Shown: positions 11,521-22,590 of the stretch, one piece after another
Layout of the letters: each line of letters begins with the position of its first letter
Numbering within the stretch: position 1 is the first letter of the stretch
Assembly (NCBI GenBank): GCA_037953625.1
Contig: CM075651.1
Coordinates: 162,883,501 to 162,947,500 of the forward strand
Reading direction: 5' to 3'
Source of the DNA: Crotalaria pallida
Taxonomy: Eukaryota > Streptophyta > Magnoliopsida > Fabales > Fabaceae
DNA length: 64,000 nt
Program-made: the position numbers and the translations under genes
Notes under the pieces: generated by a model
Seen by the model: the letters and a program-made list of their open reading frames with translations, nothing else
What the model was told of the DNA's origin: nothing
Database searches by the model: none

Positions 11521-13705
11521 CCAATTAGATATTAAAATCTGGTCTGTTGGTGCTGGGCAAACAACAATTATAGAAAGATAGAATGGCAGCAAGACTTGGA
11601 TGTCAATTGATAAAGCTTCCAACAAAATATTTAGGTTTTCTTCTCGGGCTAATCCGAGGTTCGTAGAAGACTTGCATTATGAAAGTCGAAAGTCGAAAGT
11701 CGAAAGTCTAGCAGGAAGATTGGTGCTAGTTAAATCAGTGTTATAAAGCCTTCACCTGTACTACATTAGCATATTTAGAATGCCTTCAATGGTTAAAAAA
11801 ATAATCTAGTTGCAGAGAAAGTTATTTTGGGCGGGTAATAAGAAGGGAGCCCCCGTTGATTAAATGGGAGATCATACAAAAACCAAAACGCTAGGTGGTA
11901 TTGGCGTGGGTAACCTGGTGATGCGCAACGCTGGAGTACTCTTCACGTAATGCTGATTAAGAGCGGCATCTGGGGAAGCATTACTTCGATTGACAAGCAG
12001 TGGAATCAGGAAATTGAGCAGGTGCTGTCAAAAGGTTTGTGGATGAGAGTAACTAGTGGCAACACAACTAAGTTTTGGAGTTTTGGCTTCACAAGTGGTT
12101 GGGCAACGAAGTGTTGGAGGACAGATTTCCGTGTTTTTTATCAATCTCCTTACAGCAAAATGAAAATGAAGTGGTAGCAAATATGGGCTTTTGGGATGGT
12201 CTTAATTGGAACTGGAATTTGTCGTGGAGGAGGCAGTTAGTTGAATGGGAAATGCCTCAACTTGAAGAACTGTGGAAGTGCATGAAAGAAGTTAGCCTAA
12301 AAGAAGGTGAAGATCAACCTGCTGGACATTCGAAAAATCAGGTACTTTTACTGTAAAATCTTTCCAGTTTTCTATACTTGATCAAGGGACAATTTCTAAC
12401 ATATGTGGAAGGTTGGCTCCACCAAGACCTATTGGTATGGTTTGTATTGATGAATCGGTTAAACACCAGAAATAGATTAAAATTGCTAGGAATCTTGAAT
12501 CCTGACCATTATATTTGTCCATTTTGCAAGAACAATACTGAAACTGTTGAACATCTGTTTCTGTCATGTAAGTGTACTTGGGAGGATTTGGGGGCCGTCG
12601 TGGGGAATTTGCATGGTTATTCCATCTCAACCCAAATGTTATGGTTTGAAATCTGGATAGATATCTTCAATGAGGTCTTCCAACACAAATTATGGACCGA
12701 AGTTGTTCTTTGGTGTTGTTTGGTCTATTTGGTATAGCACGAATAAAAAGGTATTTGAAGGAAAGGATATGGATGAAAATGAAACTATCTTTTTGATCAA
12801 GCAAAGATTGAGATACCGGATGGAAGCCTGGAGTTATAAATGTCCCTATGGCACGAATGATGTGGTGAGGAATCTAGATGCTGTAAGACAGTGGCAAGTA
12901 CCTAGAAGAATAAAACCAAACATCCAGTGGCTGCCCCTCCAATAACAAAACTGAAATGGAATGGAATGTAGATGAGTCATCAATTGCTAAACCAGGACCA
13001 ACAGGAATTGGTGGAGTAATGAGAAACTCCACTAGAAGAATCAAGTGTCAGTTCGCAACTTCAGTTGGTGTGAAAGACTATAATGTTGCAGAGTTCATGG
13101 CTATAATTTTTGCCCTTCAGACGTCAATGCAGCAACCATGGCTTACAAAGAGGCATATCATCATTGAATCTGATTCTAAAGTTGCACTGTCATGGGTGGA
13201 AAACAATGAAGGATGTCCACGGGACAATTCCTAAAAAACAAACTGAATAACTTGTTGCAGGTGTTTACTTTGGTAGAATTCGTGCACACTGATAGGGAGG
13301 CTTGGCAAAGCAAGGGAGGGAGTCTTCGGATTCATTGCAGTTGAGAGTATAAGATATTAATAGTCATGATAAATCTTTAGAGGTCGCAACAAATTTTTGT
13401 ATGAAGGGGTAGGTAAGGGGTTTCAAGCTGTAAGCATGGGTATAGTAGGTGATATTATTGTTTTAAGAGGCTGCATGCAACAAGTGTGTTTTGATGCAGA
13501 TTTTGATAGGAGGAGTATAGGAGTGACTTGTCAAATGATTTTAGCAGTCAATGCTGGTTGTGATTTATGTATTTTTTCTAATTGTAAGCACATGATTTTG
13601 TATTGGCACTCAAACCCTTAATAGAAGGTGGGGGTGTTTTATACAATGATGCTTCAATTAGAATAGTTATATGTTTGAATAAAATTTTTATTTATCGGAA
13701 AAAAA
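11521..13705 (+). mobile_element. 5'-truncated, decayed L1-type LINE
   Basis: Broken reading frames show the 3' half of a plant L1-type non-LTR retrotransposon. Near 11690-11840 a frame reads AGRLVLVKSVL and later YYISIFRMPS, the end of the reverse transcriptase. At about 12410-12580 WLHQDLLVWFVLMNRLNTRN and then CPFCKNNTETVEHLFLSCK form the zinc-binding zf-RVT module. At about 12956-13234 WNVDESSIAKPGPTGIGGVMRN and, later, AEFMAI and IIIESDSKVAL form an RNase H (RVT_3) domain with its acidic residues. Many stops and frame changes show it is dead. The 5' half is missing. The 3' end is near the A-rich tract at 13699-13706. Confidence 0.85.
12956..13234 (+). pseudogene. RNase H-like domain of the dead LINE
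   Basis: This is an open frame of 92 residues with the plant RVT_3 pattern: the first aspartate in WNVDES, a glycine-rich strand GIGGVMRN, a glutamate in VAEFMAI and an aspartate in IIIESDSK. The family cleaves RNA in RNA:DNA hybrids. Here it is a leftover of the surrounding LINE and stops after NNEGCPRDNS. It is not an independent gene. Confidence 0.75.
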
Positions 13706-13734
13706 TATTCACACAACAATAATACGCAGTGGTT

Positions 13735-13932
13735 AACCCTGAGCATGTGGTTCAGTGGTAGGGATTGATCCACGCTTAAGTAAGGTCAGGTGTTCGAATC
13801 CTGCCTTGTGCATGCAGCAGCGTTAAATCTCGGGGCCAGCTGTCCCACCCATTAGAGGTGCCTACAAGTCAGCGAGGTGATTAATCACTGCGGTCGACGG
13901 TGGACACTCCGATCATGACGAAAAAAAGTAAT
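13735..13932 (+). mobile_element. tRNA-derived SINE with exact 17-bp target duplication
   Basis: It is flanked by AATAATACGCAGTGGTT at 13718-13734 and 13933-13949, an exact 17-bp duplication. The head carries Pol III promoter boxes: 'tggttcagtggtaggg' (A box) and 'aggtgttcgaatcc' (B box). A short A tract ends the element. The cloverleaf cannot be formed, so it is a SINE and not a tRNA gene. Confidence 0.9.
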
Positions 13933-13949
13933 AATAATACGCAGTGGTT

Positions 13950-14559
13950 GGGTAGGGGTGAGCTTTTTTTCTTTTGTAATTTTGTATCAAACACTTATTT
14001 TGCTAGAAGTACATCTTGTTCTTCTTAGCATTTCTGAAATAAATTTTTTTCTTATAAAATGATATTCACATTGTATAACTATAATATCAATCTAGACAAA
14101 AACTATTAGTCTTATTAAAAGGGATCCTAAATGCAATTTGAGTAAAATTACTACTATTCTCTCAGTCTCTTCGCTTAAATTTATAAGCCATTTTTAAATA
14201 AAAAATTGATCTTATAAAATAAATTATTTTATAGTATTTTTTATTAATATTTATCTTTTGTTTATTAATTTGAATCACAATTGTAAAATTTTTAATGTAA
14301 AATACAATAATAAAATTGTAATTTTAAAATAATTTTTTAAAATTTTAAGCAACATAACTACAATTTTTGACTTTTGTAAAATAATTAAATATCTCATGTA
14401 ATAAGAATTTAGAAAAAAAAAATTCTTAGTAACCAACACCTCTAATCTATTACATGTGTATGGCTTTTTTTTTTTATTTATTGAACTGTATGACTTATTT
14501 TTCATCTTAAAGAAAACGACCTAAAAAACGTCGGACTAGTAGTTTATACAAAAATTCAA
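13950..14559. other. AT-rich intergenic DNA
   Basis: No gene is visible. About 14155-14515 has an eroded MITE-like character, starting 'ctctcagtctcttcgc', but no matching right end could be fixed. Confidence 0.5.
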
Positions 14560-15069
14560 GGTTTATTTATATTTTTAGTCTCTAAAAGTTGACGGTGTTT
14601 TGGTTTTAGTTTCTGAAAGTTTTTTTGATTTTGACTAATCCTTAATTGTTTTGAAATTTTGATTTTAATTCATGCCGAAAAATCCGTTAACTGCTTATGT
14701 AGTTAGCGAAATGTCGCATTAGCATACAAGTGTACAAGTATAGTATGATGACATGGATGATCCGAATCCACATGAACAAAAGGGTCAAAGTCTAATTCGC
14801 AAACACATTTGGGTTGTGTTTTGATTCTTTTACTCCTACGAACCTTGATCATCCATGTCATCCCACTGGTGGCACGCAGTATATACCTTCACACATGTAT
14901 GCTATTGTGGTATTTTGTTAGCCACGTCGGCAGTTAACAGATTTTTCCTAACGACATGGAATAAAACCAAAATTTCAAAACAATTAAGGATGAGTCAAGG
15001 CAAAAAAAAATTTCAAAGACCAAAATTAAAACACTTCTAACTTTCAAAGACTAAATACATAAATAAGTC
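14560..15069. mobile_element. Mutator-like foldback MITE with exact 9-bp target duplication
   Basis: AAAATTCAA flanks the element exactly at 14551-14559 and 15070-15078. The ends are GGTTTATTTAT and ATAAATAAGTC, and the arms pair over about 240 bp. It is the same family as 10680-11459. The 9-bp duplication places this family in the Mutator superfamily. It is non-coding. Confidence 0.85.
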
Positions 15070-15324
15070 AAAATTCAAATATGAACTTGGTGCCCATCAA
15101 TCTTGTCAATGGCCATATTTGTCAATATGCATTCTTTGTCTAACGAATTTTCTGCCACTTTAATACGTTGATGGTCACACTTTTCATGATTTTTTCTTTC
15201 CTTTTTGCGGGTTTTCCTTTCTTGGCATCCATATCTCCTTATTTTAATGAAGATTTGCCTAAGAAGTAGGAGATATAAACACAAGCTTTACTTCTTATGC
15301 AACGCAATCTCATAAGGTTGGAAA

Positions 15325-16404
15325 TAATGACCCTTTTCAAAGAGGTTTTTTTTACTTGATTAGGGTCAAATAAAAAACTATTTACCAATTTGGGGAGTTT
15401 AAAAACTATTTTTTGGGGAGAGGTTGTTTTTGTCAACGTGGAAGAGAGAAGAATTATTATTATTTTTTTTTACATACGTGACAGTGGCGCTACACAGGGT
15501 AACGTCACCGATGGCGCTGGTGCCAGTAGCGCCACCGGTCCCCATTGATCAAGAGACTGTCACCGTTTTATTTTAAAAATAAAATAAAATAAAATAAAAA
15601 GCTGGCTGGCGCCTACTACAGTAGCGCCACCACCATTTTATATTAAAAAAGAAAAAGAAAAAGCTAAAGCTGGTTGGCGCTAACCCAGCAGAAAAAAATA
15701 CAAATACGTCTAATACTCTACCTCTAAAATACTACTCCCTCCGACTCGAAATATAAGGAAAAAAACACATACATTTTTTTTGGTTTAAAATACAAACAAA
15801 ATTAACTAACTTTATTAAATTTTGTTTCATTTTCAATGCTACTTTCCTAAAACATCACTAGAAAATTGTTATCTTATTTAATTTTTATGTCATTTCCAAT
15901 ATTACTTTCCTAAAATACCTCTATTTTTTAAAAAAATTGAGAAAATTAAATACAATCAACTAACCTCTTTAAAAAAAACACTAATTAAATTCAATCAACT
16001 AACATCTTTAAATTAGTGTTTAAAAAATAAAGTTAGTTAATTTAAAGAGGTTAGATGATTTATTTAATTAGTGTTTAAAAAATATTAGTGTTTTTTTTAA
16101 AGAGATTAGTTGATTGTATTTAATTTTCTCAATTTTTTTAAAAAATAGAGGTATTCTAGGAAAGTAATATTGGGAATGACATAAAAATTAAATAAGATAA
16201 CAATTTTCTAGTGATGTTTTGGGAAAGTAGTATTGAAAATGAAACAAAATTTAATAAAGTTAGTTAATTTTGTTTGTATTTTAAACAAAAAAAATGTATG
16301 TTTTTTTTTTCTTATATTTCGAGTCGGAGAAAGTAGTATTTTAGAGGTAGAGTATTAGACGTGTTTGTATTTTTTTCTGATGGATTAGCACCAACCAGCC
16401 TTAG

Positions 16405-16458
<54 letters not shown>

Positions 16459-16735
16459 GGTGGTGATTGCAGTATGCGCCACCCAGCTTTTTCTTTTTTT
16501 TTAAAAAAAAAATAAAACGGTGGCAGTCTCTTGACCAATGGGGATCGGTGGTGTTACTGGCACCAACGTCACTAGTGGCACTACCACGTGTGTAAAAAAA
16601 AGAAAATTCTTCTCTCTTCCATGTTGACAAAAATAACCCCTCCCCGAGAAATAGCTTTTAAACCTCTCAAATTGGTAAATAGTTTTTTAATTGACCCTAA
16701 TCAAGTAAAAAAGCGTTTCAAAGACCATTACAAAT
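15325..16735. mobile_element. Giant palindrome, arms of about 700 bp
   Basis: The left arm (from about 15325) and right arm (to about 16735) pair almost throughout. For example, 'tttacttgattagggtca' at 15351 is mirrored by 'tgaccctaatcaagtaaa' at 16692, and 'ccccattgatcaagagactg' at 15541 by 'cagtctcttgaccaatgggg'. Family B MITE sequence lies in both inner arms ('ctccctccgactcgaaatat' and its mirror near 16320). The centre is near 16010. An AT microsatellite (about 16410-16456) sits only in the right arm. No coding sequence was recognised; the outer arms carry GC-rich phrases with 'gtagcgccac'. Confidence 0.85.
16410..16456. repeat. AT microsatellite in the palindrome's right arm
   Basis: A TA run of about 47 bases, absent at the matching place in the left arm. 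Confidence 0.95.
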
Positions 16736-17342
16736 TACAATCGACAGAAATTGACATCATGAGCTTCAAATTTCGTAAGGATAATGCCAACTCTATTTCA
16801 CCTTAGATACATTTCCCTTTAATTAAAAAAAATTAAAAAACATTAAGATTAAAAATTAAAAAAAAAAAACATTTCCCGTTTTTAGGAAAAAAAAACATTA
16901 AGATTAAACTTTTCATTGGTTACTTTCGCTATCAGAATGCAAGAAGTGTTACTTTAATATTTCTAACCTTCTCAAATATAGTATACTTCTTCCGTAGTGT
17001 TGTTTTAGCATTTATACCATGTTTCGTAAGTCTTATTCTTTTATAAACCCAATATATAATTAATGTTATTTTTTCAAACACAGTCATATTTATTACCCTT
17101 TTTTTTCACTTCCAATATCATTCTCCCTCTTCAATAATGATTATATAGAGACTTTATAGTTAAAATATAACAAATCCTTACATCATTTAACCATTTTTTA
17201 AAATCAGTGCATAACCTTAAAACACACTACATATAAAAGGGTGGAAGTATAATAAAGGCACTATAGGGTTAAAGAAACTCCACCTACCAACGTTAATATT
17301 GCCATCATGTTCACCTATATGTCAAACCCTCCCAATTTTGTA
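16736..17342. other. AT-rich intergenic DNA
   Basis: No gene, RNA or structured repeat is visible. Confidence 0.5.
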
Positions 17343-17614
17343 CTCCCTCCGGTCTCGAATATAAGCAAATAAAAACATCTTATTTATGGTCTTAAATATA
17401 AGCAAAATTTAACTAACTTTCTATTTTCAATACAATTATTCTTAAAATATCTTAACAAAGTGGTTGTATTATTTAATTTTTGTTTCATTCTCAATACATC
17501 TTTTCTAAAATGGTCTATTTCTTTTGTGAACTCAAAAAAATTAAATTCACTCAACTAACTTTCTTAATACTTGCAAAATTAGTTATTTTGCCTTATATAC
17601 GAGACCGGAGGAAG
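17343..17614. mobile_element. TA-flanked MITE, family B
   Basis: The ends are CTCCCTCCGGTCTCGAATAT and ATATACGAGACCGGAGGAAG, with TA on both sides. Confidence 0.85.
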
Positions 17615-17752
17615 TATCTTTTACATTTTGAACTATCTCTTCCACTCTCTTACACTTCCTTTTTAATTAGAACTCGCTAACATATTTTGCACTTCCACTT
17701 TTTTACAAATTTTGAACAATATCTTTCACTCTTATACTCGCTAAAAATGATA

Positions 17753-18032
17753 CTCCCTCCGGTTCTTATTATTTGTCGTTTTTATATATTTTTTGTTTCT
17801 TTTTATCTGTCATATTAAGGACTTTAAGAGTGTAATAAATGCTATTTTTCATGTTTGCTTCTATTTAATATCTCTTGGTTTATGTAAGTAGTAGAGAAAA
17901 ATTAATGATTATAGAGAGAGAAAGGGTACAGTGGAAAAAACATAATTAATTTATTGAAAATCTGAGTAATGATTAGATTTCTTAAAAGATGTGTTTTGTT
18001 TGAAATATGACAGATAAATAGGAACGAGAGAG
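17753..18032. mobile_element. TA-flanked MITE, family C
   Basis: The left end is CTCCCTCCGGTTCTTATTAT. The right end, ATAAATAGGAACGAGAGAG, is partly eroded. TA lies on both sides. Confidence 0.75.
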
Positions 18033-18123
18033 TAACATATTCTATAAGCAAATATTATACCATTGTTAAGTTTAAACTTGGGGTTTGGTGCATTATGGTT
18101 GTGTTTGGTAAGACAAACTTATA

Positions 18124-18408
18124 CTCCCTCCGGCTCGAATTATAAGCAATTTTAATTTAACCACTTTTACGCTTATTAAGGAGGTTAGTTGATTGTATTT
18201 AATTTTCTCAAATTTATAAAAATAGAGGTATTTTAAGAAAGTAGTATTGAGAATGAAACAAAAATTAATTAAGATTACAATTTCTAGAGATGTTTTAGGA
18301 AAGTGGCAATGGGAATGGAACAAAATTTAATAAAGTTAGTTAATTTTGCTTATATTTTAAACAAAAAGATGTATGTTTTTTGTTGCTTATAATTCGAGCC
18401 GGATGAAG
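18124..18408. mobile_element. TA-flanked MITE, family B
   Basis: The ends are CTCCCTCCGGCTCGAATTAT and ATAATTCGAGCCGGATGAAG, with TA flanks. Confidence 0.85.
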
Positions 18409-19188
18409 TAGTTTATTTGGTAACTTTTAACTTATTGATCTGGTCAATAAGCTATTAGAGTTGTTTGGTGAAAAAAAATAAAAGAAGCTTATAGTTTTCA
18501 AAAAAGAAACTTATAGCTTTCAAAAGCAAACTTTTAGAAAGTTACATCAGGTAGCTTTGGAAAAAAAAAAACTTTCAATACATCATATCTCATTTTTACC
18601 CCCCCCCCCCCCCCCCTTTTTACTAAATTATATTATTATTTACTCATTTCAGTCATTTAACATGTTTAAATTAGTTGCACAGTTAGTTTTGTCAAACAGC
18701 TCTAGTTCAATGAGCTAGTTATACAACTATAAGTTTTCAGCTATAATCTCACAGCTATAAGTTAGGTTCACAACTAGCTATAAGTTCAAAGTTATCAGCT
18801 ACAAGCTCACAGCTATAAGTTAACTTTGCCAAACAAACCCTATATATCCTTCCAAAATGTATTACAATCACATAATATTGATTTTGAGTGGTCTTTTGGT
18901 AAATTAAAGATATTTTCCACTTTATTTTTATTGTATTAAATTAACGATAGTAAAAATATACTTCCACATGCTTTATCCTAAAAATGCCTTCACATATTAA
19001 TTCTTCTGTACAACAAATAAAAAAATTACCTTAAAATAGTATGAGCACCAAATTTGTATGAGTAATGTACTGATGTTGCTGTGTATTGACAAGCTCAAAA
19101 AAAAAAAAAAAAAAAAAAAACCTCGAGGCTAGCAAATTCAGCATTAAGCATGCATGCAGGTGCTTTTCGTGAATATAAAAGTAGGAAA
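18409..19188. other. Intergenic DNA with homopolymer runs
   Basis: It contains a C run (about 18600-18616), repeated 'cagctataag' phrases (18730-18820) and an A run (about 19099-19120). No gene is visible. Confidence 0.5.
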
Positions 19189-19350
19189 ATGCTAACAAAT
19201 GCTTAAAGGCAATTGTTTAAGCAACCAAAAGTGATTTTTTATTTTTTTTGCATTAGAAACAATAAGCTTATGATATCGAAAAACTGTTAAATTTAGTTTT
19301 CCAATACTTGTTTATCTATTTTGTATTTCTTAACAAGTGTCTAATGTTAG
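19189..19350. mobile_element. Small MITE with 'tgctaaca' ends
   Basis: The left end 'atgctaacaaatgcttaaag' is mirrored by the right end 'cttaacaagtgtctaatgtt' followed by 'agcaa'. The family recurs at 36015-36437 and 42744-42890. Confidence 0.5.
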
Positions 19351-19403
19351 CAACACCCTTAAATGAAATAGTAGTACTAAATAATGCCTTCGTCGTCATG
19401 GTT

Positions 19404-19477
19404 GACCGCATAGCGCAGTGGATTAGCGCGTTTGACTTCGGATCAAAAGGTCGTGGGTTCGACTCCCACTGTGGTCG
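19404..19477 (+). tRNA. tRNA-Arg (anticodon UCG)
   Basis: All four arms fold. The acceptor GACCGCA pairs with TGTGGTC with one G-U pair, and G is the discriminator base. The D stem is GCGC/GCGC. The anticodon stem TTTGA/TCAAA encloses loop CTTCGGA, with anticodon TCG. The T stem GTGGG/CCCAC has loop TTCGACT. The 74-base gene has no intron. The internal promoter boxes are intact (AGCGCAGTGGATTAGC and GGTTCGACTCC) and a T run follows. It matches the conserved plant nuclear tRNA-Arg(UCG) pattern and serves cytosolic translation of CGN codons. Confidence 0.96.
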
Positions 19478-19478
19478 G

Positions 19479-19483
19479 TTTTT
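19479..19483 (+). terminator. Pol III terminator of tRNA-Arg
   Basis: A TTTTT run two bases after the discriminator base, the standard RNA polymerase III stop signal. Confidence 0.85.
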
Positions 19484-19593
19484 GAAGTGTTTTGTTTTCT
19501 TTGGTCATCACTTTTAAACCAAAAGGAACAATGAACAAAACGAAAAACCGTATAGAAAAAGTTGAAATTGATGGTTTGGCTTTTTTTCTTTTT

Positions 19594-19595
<2 letters not shown>

Positions 19596-19627
<32 letters not shown>
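19596..19627 (+). repeat. 32-base G homopolymer
   Basis: An unbroken run of 32 G that follows a T-rich tract. Its length may be inexact in any assembly. Confidence 0.9.
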
Positions 19628-19629
<2 letters not shown>

Positions 19630-20505
19630 TCAAATAAACCGTTCAATAAAAAAAGTGAAGAGGTTAGTTAGACAGAAGATTGTAACAAATAAACAATAAA
19701 GTTGAGTACATAGAAGCCCATGATTTTTTAGCATGTTGTTTTTGTTGAAGAAGAAAAATCTCAAAAAATGGTTATGTTTGGAAGAGTTTATTTTAATTTT
19801 AATTTGGCTTATCTTATAATATAAGTATTTATCAAAGCATTTAAAAAAGCTTATAAAAATGATTTAGTAAAATATTAGCTTTCCTCGTCATATTTTGATA
19901 AGTTGGTATTAGAAGCTTATGTAATTAAGTTTAACGGAGCTTACGCCATATTTTTTAACAGGAAGATTTTATTAACACCCGTATCCTTACTATTTACATC
20001 CGGATATTTTATAATATTTGCATTACATTACCAAAAATATCTTTATCATACTTTTAGTACTCATAAACATATCATTGATATCCGAGTGAAATATTCAATA
20101 TTTATTCATCTCACCTCTACCACTCACATCCATCGTTTTCCCCTTTTCAAACCTTACTCGCTCAAAAATTTTGTCATTATATAATTGTTTTCCATTTTCA
20201 TAACTTTGGTTACTCAAAACTTTGAAATAGCTACCGAGAATTTTTCGGAGAAAATTATCAATAAATCACCCACTTTAACAAATAACTGCATTAGTAAAAT
20301 CAACAAAAAAGTTTAATAAATTTTAAGTTATCCGATTCTAAAAAAATAAACAAATTTATGTGCATAAATTTGTTATTCTGAATGTAGACGGGGAATAATG
20401 ACACTTGTTTAAATAGACGATTTCTATTCATAAGAAATATATCAACTATGAGAAAGTGATCATATGTCCAAGCCTGCAACTTAGTACTTCCTTTTATTTC
20501 AAATA
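19628..20505. other. AT-rich intergenic DNA
   Basis: No gene or recognisable repeat; the open frame at 19903-20184 has no domain and biased AT-rich codons. Confidence 0.5.
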
Positions 20506-20509
20506 TGCT

Positions 20510-21390
20510 CCCTTCCTTCCTAAATAATCGTCATTTTAACAAGATGAATTTGCTCCTGAATAATTGTTACTTTAGAAATCCAATACGACATTATTAATTA
20601 CTACTTTTATAACTTTATCCTCATATAATTAATAAAATAGGTAATAATTGGACCGATTCATCTGGTTCGAGTCTAGTTTCTTAAAAGTGCGATTTTAATG
20701 CTCAAATGGGTCGATGCCCTAGCGAGATTTTCGGTTGATCCGACGGTCCGATCCGGGTTTTAAAACAGTGGGTGTGAACAAAAGGTTGAAGTGAATAGTT
20801 AAAAGAGTTGAAAGTTAAGGAAAATTTGAAAGTAAGAGTAATATGGAAAAGAGGTGCAAAATTTTTTTAAAAAATGGATGTGAATAGTAATGAATCGAGT
20901 GTTAATAAAATCTTTTTTACCCCAATTGTACCTAAATATAAGCACAAGTCAAATTTGCTCCCTTCGTTCCTAAATAATCGTCATTTTAACAAGATGAATT
21001 TGCTCATGAATAATTGTTACTTTAGAAACCTAATACAACATTATTAATTACTACTTTTATAACTTTATCGTCATCTGATTAATAGAACAAGTAATAATTG
21101 GACCGATTCATCTGGTTCGAGTCTAGTTTTTTAAAAGTGCGATTTTAAGGCTCAAATGGGCCGATGTCCTAGTTAGATTTTCAGTTGATCCTCGATCCAG
21201 GTTTTAAAACACTGGGTGTGAGCAAAAGGTTGAAGTGAATAGTCAAAAGAGTTGAAAGTTTAGGGAAAATTTGAAAGTAAGAGTAATTTTGTAAAGAGGT
21301 GCAAATTTTTTTTAAAAAAAATGGATGTGAGTATTAATGAATCGATGGTTAATAAAATCTTTTTTACTCCAATTGTACCTATATATAAGC
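20510..21390. repeat. Tandem direct duplication, unit about 445 bp
   Basis: Unit 1 (about 20510-20955) and unit 2 (about 20957-21390) share long identical phrases such as 'taataattggaccgattcat' and 'aggttgaagtgaatagt'. Differences are scattered, with small indels such as the one after 'cagttgatcc'. The start of each unit, 'ctcccttc...taaataatcgtcatt', resembles a MITE end, so a tandemly duplicated element is possible. Confidence 0.85.
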
Positions 21391-21918
21391 ACTAGTTTGT
21401 CTTTGTCTTTTTTATAAGCTATTATTTTCATTTTCAATTACATTAATTATTTCTTTTTCACAAATACTTTTATTTACTTAATATTTTCTATAATCTTATT
21501 GATGATACTTATAAATATAATTTTTAAAAGATATATCAAATATTATTAATTTCAATATTAATAATACTATTTATTCACTTTCTTAATTTTTGTTAATCTA
21601 CCTTGCAAAATTATTGCAAGTGCTTATATTCTATCTCATCTTATTTATAGGTTATTTTTTGGAAAAAAAATTGATCCGATTTATAACTCATTTGTCTTTT
21701 TTAGGAGGTATTTATTGTTCTTCGTTCATTAATGTGAAACAATATATTTGTGAAATTTTTAATAAAAATTAAGAGAGTAAAATTGCAATGTTATAGTATT
21801 TTTTAAAGTTAAAAAAAGTAACTATTTTATTATTCTTTAAAAATGTGGTTTAATGTAATATTAAATAAAAATAAGAGATAACCAATATGTGTTGAGACGA
21901 GTGATAAGGATCTTAATT
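21391..21918. other. AT-rich intergenic DNA
   Basis: No gene is visible. About 21880-21918 has a SINE-head-like phrase 'gttgagacgagtgataag', related to the head of the SINE at 49890. Confidence 0.4.
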
Positions 21919-22080
21919 TTTTTTGTTGAAATCAGGTGGTGTTTGGGCTTCACATTTTTTGTGGCCCAACTAATCCACCTCAGATTCGCGAACAATGCGA
22001 GTATTTGACTCGACGGTATGGATCTTCCCCTAAAATTGTTGCCTCATTCGAACTCAAGCCTATGGCCATAAGCGCCCAAC
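21919..22080 (-). mobile_element. SINE-like sequence, reverse orientation
   Basis: A T run at the left is followed by 'ggtggtgtttgggcttcac', then 'cccaactaatccacc' and 'cattcgaactcaagcc'. The same order is seen in the SINE at 45771-45965. No clear target duplication was found. Confidence 0.45.
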
Positions 22081-22255
22081 TAATTTCTACTAAGGCAAAA
22101 ATCTTATTTAAACAAGATTTCGAATTCCATTTTTTCAATAAAAGAATAAAATAAGAGAGAGTGTTTTGGATCGAATGCAAGATTTGATTTTAAAGCACCA
22201 AATTTGTTTTTGTCCCTTTTCCTCGGTGATTTCTTCTTCTTCTTATTACTGATTA

Positions 22256-22529
22256 CTCCCTCCGGTCCTATTTATAAGACTCTTTTGGGGTTTTCATTTT
22301 GGTCCTATTTATAAGACCCTTTTTCAATTTTCAATAGCATTTAATTACTTCTTTCCACTAACACCCCTATAAAAGTCAACACTTTTTAGAGTTTCAATAA
22401 TAATTATAGGGGTAGTTTTGAGAAAGTATATCAAATTTTCACATTTCCAATGCCACTAACACATTTATTCACTCTTCTGGATGGGAGTGAAAAACCCCAA
22501 AAGGGTCTTATAAATAGCATCGGAGGGAG
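22256..22529. mobile_element. TA-flanked MITE in the promoter of the plastid-protein gene
   Basis: The ends are CTCCCTCCGGTCCTATTTAT and ATAAATAGCATCGGAGGGAG, with TA flanks. The right end lies only 61 bases before the start codon at 22591, so the element occupies the core promoter or 5' untranslated region. Confidence 0.9.
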
Positions 22530-22590
22530 TACTAATTACTAATCCATCGAATCTCCTCTGAGCGAGACTGAGAATACGAAATAGAATGAG

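Noticed and set aside
13735..13820. Possible tRNA gene
   Set aside because: Only the A and B boxes are tRNA-like; no acceptor or anticodon stem forms, and an exact target duplication shows a SINE.
19443..19646. Proline-run open frame on the minus strand
   Set aside because: It is made by the G homopolymer and overlaps the tRNA gene.
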